NCBI RefSeq assembly: GCF_018324685.1
Contig: NZ_AP023354.1
Location: 1,984,001-2,048,000, forward strand
Direction: 5' to 3'
DNA length: 64,000 bases
DNA from: Actinocatenispora sera
Lineage (GTDB): Bacteria > Actinomycetota > Actinomycetes > Mycobacteriales > Micromonosporaceae
The notes beneath the pieces are model-generated. The model was not told where the DNA came from and ran no database searches. It was given only the letters and a program-made list of their open reading frames with translations. The translations under genes were made by a program, and so were the position numbers. Below are positions 34,444 through 41,660 of this stretch, piece by piece. Position 1 is the stretch's first letter. Each line of letters starts with the position of its first letter.

Positions 34444-35295
34444 GTGAGCGTGCTGCGGCGGCCCCGGGTGGGGCACATCGAGTTCCTCAACTGCCTGCCC
34501 ATCTACTGGGGGCTGATGCGCTCCGGCACGCTGGCCGACGTCGACCTGACGAAGGCGCCGCCGGACGTGCTGAACGACCAGCTGGTGGCCGGGGAGCTGG
34601 ACATCGCACCGATCAGCCTGGTCGAGTTCCTGCGGCACGCCGACGACCTGCTGGTGCTCCGCGACATCGCGGTGACCAGCGACGGGCCGGTGCTGTCGGT
34701 CAACATCGTGCACAAGCGGCCGCTCGCCGAGCTGGACGGGCGCCGGGTCGCGCTCGGCTCCACCAGCCGCACCGGCGTCCTGCTGGCGCAGCTGCTGCTG
34801 GCGGAGCGGTACGGGGTGCGGCCGGAGTACGTGCGCGGCGCGCCGGACCTCGACGTACTGCTGGCCGACGCGGACGCCGCCGTGGTGATCGGCGACGTGG
34901 CGCTGCGCGCGATGTACGAGGGAGACCACGACGGGCTGACCGTCACCGATCTCGGCTCGGCCTGGAAGGACTGGACCGGGCTGCCGATGGTGTTCGCGGT
35001 GTGGGCGGCCCGGCGCGACTACGCCGCCGCCAACCCGGGCCTGGTCAAGGACGTGCACCAGGCGTTCCTGCGGTCCACCGCGCTGGCCCGGACGGAACTG
35101 GACGCGGTCGTCGACTCCGCGGTCCGCTGGGAACCGTTCGACAAGGCGATCCTGGCCCGCTACTACCAGGCGCTGGAGTTCGACCTGAGCGACCGGAAGG
35201 TGGCCGGGCTGCGGGAGTTCGCCCGCCGGGCCGCCGCTGCCGGGGCCGTGCCCGCGCTGCCCGCCGACGGCCCCACCTTCTTCGCCGACGCCTGA
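34444..35295 (+). CDS. mqnA: Chorismate dehydratase, futalosine menaquinone pathway
   Basis: 283 residues from a GTG at 34444. Family landmarks: VGHIEFLNCLPIYWGL, the APPDVLNDQLVAGELDIAPIS region, LGSTSRTGVLLAQLLL and DLGSAWKDWTGLPMVFAVW. MqnA turns chorismate into 3-enolpyruvylbenzoate, the first step of futalosine-route menaquinone synthesis. mqnC lies 23 kb away; mqnE and mqnD are not in the window. Converges on a TetR gene. Confidence 0.94.
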   Translation: MSVLRRPRVGHIEFLNCLPIYWGLMRSGTLADVDLTKAPPDVLNDQLVAGELDIAPISLVEFLRHADDLLVLRDIAVTSDGPVLSVNIVHKRPLAELDGRRVALGSTSRTGVLLAQLLLAERYGVRPEYVRGAPDLDVLLADADAAVVIGDVALRAMYEGDHDGLTVTDLGSAWKDWTGLPMVFAVWAARRDYAAANPGLVKDVHQAFLRSTALARTELDAVVDSAVRWEPFDKAILARYYQALEFDLSDRKVAGLREFARRAAAAGAVPALPADGPTFFADA

Positions 35296-35347
35296 CCCGC
35301 AGCTACTCCGACCGCTGCTCGCTGGGCGAAAGATCCCGGAGCGGCCG

Positions 35348-35926
35348 TCACGGCGTCGGCTCGGCACGCTGGGCGGCCCGGGCGGATGCGGTCGTGGTGA
35401 TGCCGGTGAGGATCAGGGCGAGGCCGGTGTGGAAGGCGGCGTCTCGTTCGGCGCGCTGGGCCGGGGTCGGCGGGAAGTCGCTGCGCGCCTGTTCCTCGAT
35501 GGTGAAGCCGTTGGCGTAGGCGAAGACCGTGTCGACGGCTGCCATCGCGCCGGCCTGGTCCAGCCCGGAACCGCGCACCATGGCGATCATCCGGTGCCAG
35601 CCCTGCTGCGCGGCCGCCTGGTCCGGCCGTACTCCGGTGGCGACCAGCCGGGCGCCGTCGCGGTGCCGTAGCAGCCGGTTCCGGTACTCCATCGCCCCGC
35701 TGCGGAGCATCTCGTCCCACCGGCCCGAGGCGGCCGGGGTCCCGTCGTCCATGGTCACCGCTTCGACCATCGCGGTGAGCAGCGCCCGCTTGCTCGGGAA
35801 GTGCCGGTAGAGGGCGCCCGGCTGGACGCCGAGCCGCTCGGCCAGCCGGCGCGTGGTGAGCGCGTCGAGTCCCACCTCGTCGAGCAGGTCGAGCGCTGCG
35901 TGCAGGACTTCGTCGCGTCGAGACAC
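35348..35926 (-). CDS. TetR-family regulator (TetR class C-terminal domain)
   Basis: 192 residues from a GTG at 35926. HTH residues 1-50: VSRRDEVLHAALDLLDEVG, LTTRRLAERLGVQPGALYRHF. The C-terminal domain (residues 75-185) resembles tetracycline-repressor-type ligand domains, with GFTIEEQAR near the dimer face. Divergently transcribed from an FAD monooxygenase, a layout shared with TetR/TetX-like and rifampicin-oxygenase pairs; the two tandem palindromes in between are the evident operators. Confidence 0.9.
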   Translation of the reverse strand: MSRRDEVLHAALDLLDEVGLDALTTRRLAERLGVQPGALYRHFPSKRALLTAMVEAVTMDDGTPAASGRWDEMLRSGAMEYRNRLLRHRDGARLVATGVRPDQAAAQQGWHRMIAMVRGSGLDQAGAMAAVDTVFAYANGFTIEEQARSDFPPTPAQRAERDAAFHTGLALILTGITTTASARAAQRAEPTP

Positions 35927-35963
35927 CCGGACAGTTTGCCAGCCGGGTACCCGCGTGGTTAGA

Positions 35964-35993
35964 GTGAACAATGTTCACGTGAACTTAGTTCAC
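35964..35993. promoter_or_regulatory. Two tandem perfect TetR operators
   Basis: GTGAACAATGTTCAC (35964-35978) and GTGAACTTAGTTCAC (35979-35993) are abutting 15-bp palindromes, each two 7-bp arms around one base. They occupy the gap between the TetR gene and the monooxygenase and end 20 nt before the latter's ATG. Confidence 0.85.
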
Positions 35994-36013
35994 TCAGCGA
36001 TGTGGAGGGTGTC

Positions 36014-37159
36014 ATGCGGATCGTCGTGATCGGAGCCGGACTCGGTGGGCTCGCGCTGGCCCGGCGGCTGCGGCGGGAGGGATTCGACGTCGGGGTCGTC
36101 GAGCGCGACGCCAGCGCCGAGGCCCGCTTCCAGGGGTACCGGATCGGGCTGGAGCCGGACGGCCTCGCCGCGCTGCGGGGCTGCCTGACCGAGCGGCTGC
36201 TGCCGCTACTGGACGCGGTCGCCGGGGAGATGACGGGCGCCGGCCGCGCGGTCGACCCGCAGCTCAACCTGCTGGCCGAGCTGCCCCCGCGGTACGAGGG
36301 GCTGCTGTTCGACCGCGCCGTGCTGCGGCACCTGCTGCTTGCCGGGATCGAGGACATCGTCACCTTCGACCGCCACCTGACCGGCTACCGGGAGCATGCC
36401 GACGGCGTCGTCCTGACGTACGCGGACGGCAGCACCGAGACCGCCGACCTCGTCGTCGGTGCCGACGGCATGGGCTCCACCGTGCGCCGGCAGCTGCTGC
36501 CCGACGTCGAGGTGCGTGACCTCGGCCGGTACGGCGGGATCGGCCGCACGCCGCTGACCGAACGGTTCGCCGACCTGGTACCCGGCTGGAGCACCATGGT
36601 CTCCGCGCCGGACGTGCAGCTGATGCTCGGCAAGATGCCGTTCCGCCGGTCGCCGCGCGCGGCCGCCGCCGAACTCGCGCCGGAGGTCGCCCTGCCGGAC
36701 ACGCCGAGCTACCTGCGGTGGGTCATGCTGCTGCCGCCGGATCGGGCCGAGCTGGGCGCGCACCTCGCCGACGACCAGGACGGCGGACTCGCGGTACTCC
36801 GGTCCATCGCCGCCGGCTGGCACCCGGACCTGGTGGCGCTGCTCGCCGAGGCCGACCGGGCCAACAGCGGGGTCGGTCCGCTGCGGCTCGGCGATCCGGT
36901 CGAACCGTGGGAGACCGGCCGGGTCACGCTGCTCGGCGACGCCGGCCATCCGGTACCGCCCGGCGGTGCCGGCGCCGCGCTGGCGTTCCTGGACGCCGCC
37001 GACCTGACGAACGCGCTGGTCGCGGCGCGGGACGGCGGTACGACACGGACGGCCGCGCTCGCCGGGTACGAACAGCGGATGTGCGCCCGCGGCGCGGAGT
37101 CGCGGGCGCAGGCGCTCGCCGCCTTCCAGATGTTCGACGCCGCCCGCAGCGCGAGCTGA
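36014..37159 (+). CDS. FAD-dependent monooxygenase (PHBH/TetX-like)
   Basis: 381 residues from the ATG at 36014 behind GGAGGG. FAD motif IGAGLGGLALARRLR, the DG-type motif VVGADGMGSTVRRQL and the GD motif LLGDAGHPVPPGGAGAAL are all present. The class hydroxylates aromatic or polyketide substrates; some members inactivate tetracyclines or rifamycins. Control by the divergent TetR suggests the substrate is its inducer. Substrate not predictable. Confidence 0.9.
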   Translation: MRIVVIGAGLGGLALARRLRREGFDVGVVERDASAEARFQGYRIGLEPDGLAALRGCLTERLLPLLDAVAGEMTGAGRAVDPQLNLLAELPPRYEGLLFDRAVLRHLLLAGIEDIVTFDRHLTGYREHADGVVLTYADGSTETADLVVGADGMGSTVRRQLLPDVEVRDLGRYGGIGRTPLTERFADLVPGWSTMVSAPDVQLMLGKMPFRRSPRAAAAELAPEVALPDTPSYLRWVMLLPPDRAELGAHLADDQDGGLAVLRSIAAGWHPDLVALLAEADRANSGVGPLRLGDPVEPWETGRVTLLGDAGHPVPPGGAGAALAFLDAADLTNALVAARDGGTTRTAALAGYEQRMCARGAESRAQALAAFQMFDAARSAS

Positions 37160-37172
37160 ACGTCCCGGTTCG

Positions 37173-37670
37173 GTGGTCTCCGCACGTTTCGCGACTCCGC
37201 CTTTCGGCCGACTCTCAGCGCTGCCGACGCTGCCGACCGCCGAGTGCACGGTGGCAGTCGACGGCAAGCCCGACTGGCAGCATCACGAGCTTGGCGGACG
37301 CTCGTACTTCTGCGGGTTCGGCCCCGCGCTGCGGGCAGGGGAGACGACGTACCTGACGATCACGGTGAAGATCGAGAAATCCATGGTCGGCTCGGACGGG
37401 ACGCTGTCGATCATGGCGGGCAACATTCCGGACCGGAACTCGAAGAACGACCGCGCGGCGATCACGTTGACGGTACTGAGCGGCAGCGCGGCGCCGTCGC
37501 ACAGCGCCAGCGGCTCGGTCGGTACCGGTGGGCACGGCGGCGGTGACGCCGGCGGCTCGCTGCCGGTGACCGGTACCCGGCTCGGCCTGTACGGCGGGGC
37601 CGGCCTGCTGGTGCTGCTGGCCGGTGTCGGCCTGGTCGTGCTGGGTCGGCGGCGCCGGGCGAACATCTGA
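37173..37670 (+). pseudogene. Truncated LPXTG-anchored surface protein
   Basis: The C-terminal sorting signal is intact: LPVTGTR, a hydrophobic helix and RRRRANI. Before it lie a Gly/Ser/His linker and part of a beta-sandwich repeat (GETTYLTITVKI ... NIPDRNSKNDRAAITLTV), typical of adhesin-like stacked domains. No signal peptide, start codon with ribosome site, or upstream domains exist; the frame merges into the 3' flank of the monooxygenase gene. Most likely a remnant after 5' deletion; a short unexported protein is unlikely to work. Confidence 0.6.
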
Positions 37671-37680
37671 GCGAGCTCCC

Positions 37681-37800
37681 GGCCGGGTCGACCTGACGGG
37701 GTTTCGGCCGGGTCGACTTGACCGGGCTCTTGGCCGGGTCGACTTGACCGGGTTTCCGGCCGGGTCGGCCTGATTCGGCTCACGACCGGTTTGACCTGCG
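37681..37800. repeat. Degenerate tandem repeats of about 26 bp
   Basis: Units starting at 37681, 37706, 37732, 37758 and 37784 share GGCCGGGTCGACTTGACCGG. Spacing is 25, 26, 26 and 26 bp and similarity decays rightwards. They fill the gap between the surface-protein remnant and the paa promoter region. Confidence 0.85.
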
Positions 37801-37868
37801 GATTCACGGTGGCCGCGGCGCCTGGCGTCGCGGCCACCGCCGTGCCCGGCGCGCCGGGCCGGCACGAC

Positions 37869-37909
37869 GTGTTACAGATTCTTGCCGCGGTGACGGGATG
37901 CTGTAACAC
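37869..37909. promoter_or_regulatory. Inverted repeat upstream of paaA
   Basis: GTGTTACAG (37869-37877) and CTGTAACAC (37901-37909) are perfect complements, 23 nt apart, ending 7 nt before the paaA ATG. Each half contains TGT(T/A)ACA, itself nearly palindromic. Likely operator for a phenylacetate-responsive repressor, possibly PaaR-like; no regulator gene is adjacent. Confidence 0.6.
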
Positions 37910-37916
37910 TGGGGGC

Positions 37917-38960
37917 ATGGAGCGGCAGGAGGTGCCCGGTGCGTCCGGGCTGTTGTCCGAGGTGGCGGCGGCCGAAGCGGAGCTGCGCGCGACCGCCGAG
38001 CGAGACCACGGCGCGGCCGCGGCCGGCGACGAGCTGGCGGCGTACTTCGACGCGGTCGTCGGGGCGGAGGCGAAGATCGAGCCGCGCGACTGGATGCCCG
38101 AGGCGTACCGGAAGGGGCTGGTGCGGCAGATCGCCCAGCACGCGCACTCGGAGATCATCGGGATGCAGCCGGAGGGCAACTGGCTGACCCGGGCGCCGTC
38201 GCTGGCGCGCAAGGCGATCCTGCTGGCCAAGGTGCAGGACGAGGCGGGTCACGGCCTCTACCTCTACGCGGCGGCCGAGACGCTCGGGGTGTCTCGCGTG
38301 CAGCTGTTCGACAAGCTGCTGTCCGGGCGGCAGAAGTACAGCTCGATCTTCAACTACCCGACGCTGAGCTGGGCGGACGTGGGCGCGATCGGCTGGCTGG
38401 TGGACGGTGCGGCGATCGTCAACCAGGTGCCGCTGTGCCGCTGCTCGTACGGGCCGTACGCGCGGGCGATGATCCGGATCTGCAAGGAGGAGTCGTTCCA
38501 CCAGCGGCAGGGGTTCGACCTGCTGTACACGCTGGCCCGCGGCACCGACGAGCAGCGCGCCATGGCGCAGGACGCGGTCGACCGCTGGTGGTACCCGTCG
38601 CTCGCGATGTTCGGGCCACCGGACGCCGACTCGACCCACTCGGCGCAGTCGATGGCCTGGAGGATCAAGCGGTTCAGCAACGACGAGCTACGGCAGAAGT
38701 TCGTCGACATGACCGCGCAGCAGGCCGGGGTCCTCGGGCTGAGCCTGCCGGACGAGGCGCTCGCGTACGACCAGGAGTCCGGGCACTGGCGGTACACCCA
38801 GCCCGACTTCGCCGAGCTGATGCGGGTCATCTCGGGCGACGGGCCGTGCAACCGGCAGCGGATCGAGCACCGCCGGCGGGCGCATGACGACGGCGCCTGG
38901 GTACGGGACTCGGCCGCGGCGTACGCGGCGAAGCAGCGCACGAGGAAGGCCGCGGCATGA
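37917..38960 (+). CDS. paaA: Phenylacetyl-CoA epoxidase catalytic subunit
   Basis: 347 residues, ATG at 37917. Diiron carboxylate ligands lie in [36 protein letters not shown] and [15 protein letters not shown]. PaaA forms the core of the multicomponent oxygenase that epoxidises the ring of phenylacetyl-CoA in the cytoplasm. First gene of a tight five-gene operon with start/stop overlaps throughout. A second, orphan PaaA lies at 51951-52964. Confidence 0.95.
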   Translation: MERQEVPGASGLLSEVAAAEAELRATAERDHGAAAAGDELAAYFDAVVGAEAKIEPRDWMPEAYRKGLVRQIAQHAHSEIIGMQPEGNWLTRAPSLARKAILLAKVQDEAGHGLYLYAAAETLGVSRVQLFDKLLSGRQKYSSIFNYPTLSWADVGAIGWLVDGAAIVNQVPLCRCSYGPYARAMIRICKEESFHQRQGFDLLYTLARGTDEQRAMAQDAVDRWWYPSLAMFGPPDADSTHSAQSMAWRIKRFSNDELRQKFVDMTAQQAGVLGLSLPDEALAYDQESGHWRYTQPDFAELMRVISGDGPCNRQRIEHRRRAHDDGAWVRDSAAAYAAKQRTRKAAA

Positions 38961-39271
38961 CCGTCGAGAACGGACAGTCCACAGTGGATAGTCAGGACTG
39001 GCCGCTGTGGGAGGTGTTCGTCCGCCCCCGGCGCGGGCTGGCCCACTCGCACGTGGGCAGCCTGCACGCCTCCGACGCGGAGCTCGCGGTGCGCAACGCG
39101 CGCGACCTGTACACCAGGCGGCAGGAGGGCGTGTCGATCTGGGTGGTGCCGGCGGCGGCGATCACCGCGTCCAGCCCGGACGAGAAGGACGCGTTCTTCG
39201 CCCCGGCCGGCGACAAGGTCTACCGGCACCCGACGTTCTATCCGGTACCGGAGGGGGTCGAGCACCTGTGA
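38957..39271 (+). CDS. paaB: Phenylacetyl-CoA epoxidase subunit PaaB
   Basis: 104 residues, ATG overlapping the paaA stop (ATGA). Core [22 protein letters not shown] and the [18 protein letters not shown] block are typical. PaaB bridges the PaaAC complex. Its N-terminus has an unusual Ser-Thr-Val-Asp insert encoded by a copy of the TCCACAGTGGA palindrome (38978-38988). Confidence 0.95.
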   Translation: MTVENGQSTVDSQDWPLWEVFVRPRRGLAHSHVGSLHASDAELAVRNARDLYTRRQEGVSIWVVPAAAITASSPDEKDAFFAPAGDKVYRHPTFYPVPEGVEHL

Positions 39272-40011
39272 GATCCGACTACGTGCTGGCGCTGGCCGAC
39301 GACGGCCTGATCGCCGCGCAGCGGCTCGCCGAGTGGACGTCCCGCGCACCGGAGCTGGAGGAGGACGTCGCGCTGGCGAACATCGCCCTGGACACCCTGG
39401 GCCAGGCGCGGCTGCTGTTGAGCCATGCCGGAGAGCTGGAGGGTGCCGGCCGGGACGAGGACGATCTCGCCTACCTCCGCGACGAGCAGGACTTCCGCAA
39501 CTGCCAGCTGGTCGAGCTGGACAACGGTGACTTCGCGGTGACGATCGTGAAGTTGCTGTGCTTCGCGACCTACCAGCACGAGCTGTACGCGGCGCTGCGG
39601 CGCAGCACCGACGAGCGGCTCGCCGCGATCGCGGCGAAGGCGGTCACCGAGACCGAGTACCACGTCGACCACGCCCGGCTGTGGACGCTGCGGCTCGGCG
39701 ACGGTACCCCCGAGGCGCACCGGCGGATGACTGACGCGCTCGCCCGGATCTGGCCCTACACGCACGAGCTGTTCGAGGCCGGCTGGATCGATCCGGAGCT
39801 GCTGGCCGAAGGGGTCGCGGTCGATCCGGCCACCCTGCGCGAGCCCTGGCTGTCCACAGTGGACAAAACCCTGGTCGAGGCGACGCTGGCGGTACCGGAC
39901 GACGACTGGGCACCGAGCGGCGGCCGGCACGGGGTGCACACCGAGGTGATGGGCTACCTGCTCGCGGAGATGCAGTACCTGCACCGGGCGCACCCGGGTG
40001 CGACATGGTGA
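39268..40011 (+). CDS. paaC: Phenylacetyl-CoA epoxidase structural subunit PaaC
   Basis: 247 residues from a GTG at 39268 overlapping the paaB stop (GTGA). Ferritin-like fold without a full diiron site: LADDGLIAAQRLAEW, EEDVALANIALDTLGQAR and HVDHARLW. Pairs with PaaA. Carries another in-frame palindrome copy (39853-39863). Confidence 0.94.
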   Translation: MRSDYVLALADDGLIAAQRLAEWTSRAPELEEDVALANIALDTLGQARLLLSHAGELEGAGRDEDDLAYLRDEQDFRNCQLVELDNGDFAVTIVKLLCFATYQHELYAALRRSTDERLAAIAAKAVTETEYHVDHARLWTLRLGDGTPEAHRRMTDALARIWPYTHELFEAGWIDPELLAEGVAVDPATLREPWLSTVDKTLVEATLAVPDDDWAPSGGRHGVHTEVMGYLLAEMQYLHRAHPGATW

Positions 40012-40481
40012 CCGAGGCGGCGGCCCGGGCCGCGGTCGCCGCGGTCGCCGACCCGGAGCTGCCGGTGGTGACGATCGACGACCTGGGCATCCTGCGTACC
40101 GTGTCGGTCGAGGCCGACCGGGTCCGGGTCGCGATCACCCCGACGTACTCGGGCTGCCCGGCCATGGACGTGATCCGGTCCGACATCCGGTCCCGGCTCG
40201 CCGAGATCGGGGTGTCCGACGTGGAGGTCGAGACGCAGCTGGCGCCGCCGTGGACGACCGACGCCATCAGCCCGGCCGGCCGGGCGAAGCTCGACGCGGC
40301 CGGGATCGCGCCACCAGGCCCCCGCGGGCAGGCTCCCGTCGCGGTACGGCTGTCGGTGCGGTGCCCGCACTGCGCGTCCCCCGACACCGAGGAGCTGTCC
40401 CGCTACTCGTCGACCGCCTGCAAGGCGCTGTGGCGGTGCCGGGCCTGCGGCGAACCGTTCGACCGGATCAAGGAGCACTGA
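40005..40481 (+). CDS. paaD: PaaD, MIP18-like protein with zinc-ribbon tail
   Basis: 158 residues, ATG at 40005 overlapping paaC. N-terminal DUF59/MIP18 domain (VADPELPVVTIDDLGILR ... TYSGCPAMDVI) followed by a zinc ribbon (CPHCAS and CRACGEPFD). PaaD is thought to help iron-sulfur loading of PaaE. Confidence 0.94.
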   Translation: MVTEAAARAAVAAVADPELPVVTIDDLGILRTVSVEADRVRVAITPTYSGCPAMDVIRSDIRSRLAEIGVSDVEVETQLAPPWTTDAISPAGRAKLDAAGIAPPGPRGQAPVAVRLSVRCPHCASPDTEELSRYSSTACKALWRCRACGEPFDRIKEH

Positions 40482-41587
40482 TGGCGGTCACGCTGCGGCG
40501 GCCGACGCGCCGTCGCCCGGAGTTCCACAAGCTGGCCGTGGCCCGGCTCGAGCGGCTGACCGAGGACGCCTACCTGCTCGGGTTCACGGTACCGGCGGAA
40601 CTTCGCGACACGTTCGCGTTCCGGCCCGGCCAGCACCTGACCGTGCGCCACCTGGTGGACGGCGACGACGCACGCCGGTCGTACTCGATCTGCTCCACGC
40701 CCGAGCGGCTCGCCACCGACGGCGAGCTGCAGGTGGGGGTGAAGCTGATCGCGGACGGGGTCTTCTCCCGGTACGTGTCCGAGGAACTCGCCGTCGGCGA
40801 CCGGCTCGAGGTGCTCCCGCCGCTGGGCCACTTCACCACCGACCTCGCTCCGGAGCGGTCCCGGCACTACGCGGCGATCGTCGCCGGCAGCGGCGTGACA
40901 CCCGTGCTGTCGCTGGTGTCGACGGCGCTGTCGGTGGAGCCGGAGAGCCGGTTCACCGTGCTGTACGGCAACCGGTTCGTGCGCTCGGTGATGTTCGTCG
41001 ACGAGCTGGCCGACCTCAAGGACCGTTACCCCGACCGGCTGCAGCTGGTACACGTGCTGTCCCAGGAGCCGGGCGGCTCGGAGTTGCTCTCCGGACGGCT
41101 GGACCCGGACCGGATCGGCCGGCTGCTAGCCACGCTGGTCGATCCGTCCACAGTGGACGAGTGGTTCCTGTGCGGCCCCTACGGCATGGTGGTCGGCGCG
41201 CAGCGGGTGCTGGCGGAGGCCGGGGTCGACGAGCGCTCGGTGCACACCGAGCTGTTCCACGTCAGCGCCGAACCGCCCGCCACGCCGTCCGCCGCGCCGG
41301 TACCGGCGGGGGAGGCCCAGGTGACCATCACCCTGGACGGCCGGTCCAGCACGTTCGGGATGGCCTACGACGAGCGGATCCTGGACAAGGCCCTCGAGGT
41401 ACGGGGTGAATTGCCGTACTCGTGTCGCGGTGGGGTCTGCTCCACCTGCCGGGCGAGGGTCACCGGTGGCGAGGTCCGGATGGCCCGCAACTTCGCCCTG
41501 GAACCCGACGAGCTGGCCGCCGGCTACGTGCTGACCTGCCAGTCCAGCCCGGCCACCGAGCACGTCGAGGTCGACTACGACGGTTGA
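40481..41587 (+). CDS. paaE: PaaE, ferredoxin reductase of the epoxidase
   Basis: 368 residues, ATG at 40481 sharing a base with the paaD stop (TGATG). FNR-type FAD domain (RSYSICST), NADP domain (AGSGVTPVLSL, FLCGPYGMV) and a C-terminal plant-type 2Fe-2S ferredoxin with cysteines 315, 320, 323 and 353 (CRGGVCSTCR). Delivers electrons from NADPH to PaaA. Contains the palindrome at 41147-41157. Confidence 0.95.
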   Translation: MAVTLRRPTRRRPEFHKLAVARLERLTEDAYLLGFTVPAELRDTFAFRPGQHLTVRHLVDGDDARRSYSICSTPERLATDGELQVGVKLIADGVFSRYVSEELAVGDRLEVLPPLGHFTTDLAPERSRHYAAIVAGSGVTPVLSLVSTALSVEPESRFTVLYGNRFVRSVMFVDELADLKDRYPDRLQLVHVLSQEPGGSELLSGRLDPDRIGRLLATLVDPSTVDEWFLCGPYGMVVGAQRVLAEAGVDERSVHTELFHVSAEPPATPSAAPVPAGEAQVTITLDGRSSTFGMAYDERILDKALEVRGELPYSCRGGVCSTCRARVTGGEVRMARNFALEPDELAAGYVLTCQSSPATEHVEVDYDG

Positions 41588-41615
41588 GTAACCGCCTGCC
41601 GGGCACGGCGGGTAC

Positions 41616-41656
41616 GGACCGGCCGGGTTTCGTATCTGACGAAACCCGGCCGGTCC
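41616..41656. terminator. 18-bp stem terminator after paaE
   Basis: GGACCGGCCGGGTTTCGT (41616-41633) pairs perfectly with positions 41639-41656 over a 5-nt loop. It lies between paaE and the convergent kinase gene and can serve both strands. Confidence 0.85.
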
Positions 41657-41660
41657 TGTG

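Noticed and set aside
38957-39271. Start of paaB at a later codon to exclude the Ser-Thr-Val-Asp segment
   Set aside because: The ATG at 38957 overlaps the paaA stop in the coupled fashion used throughout the operon, and no other start with a ribosome site precedes the conserved domain.
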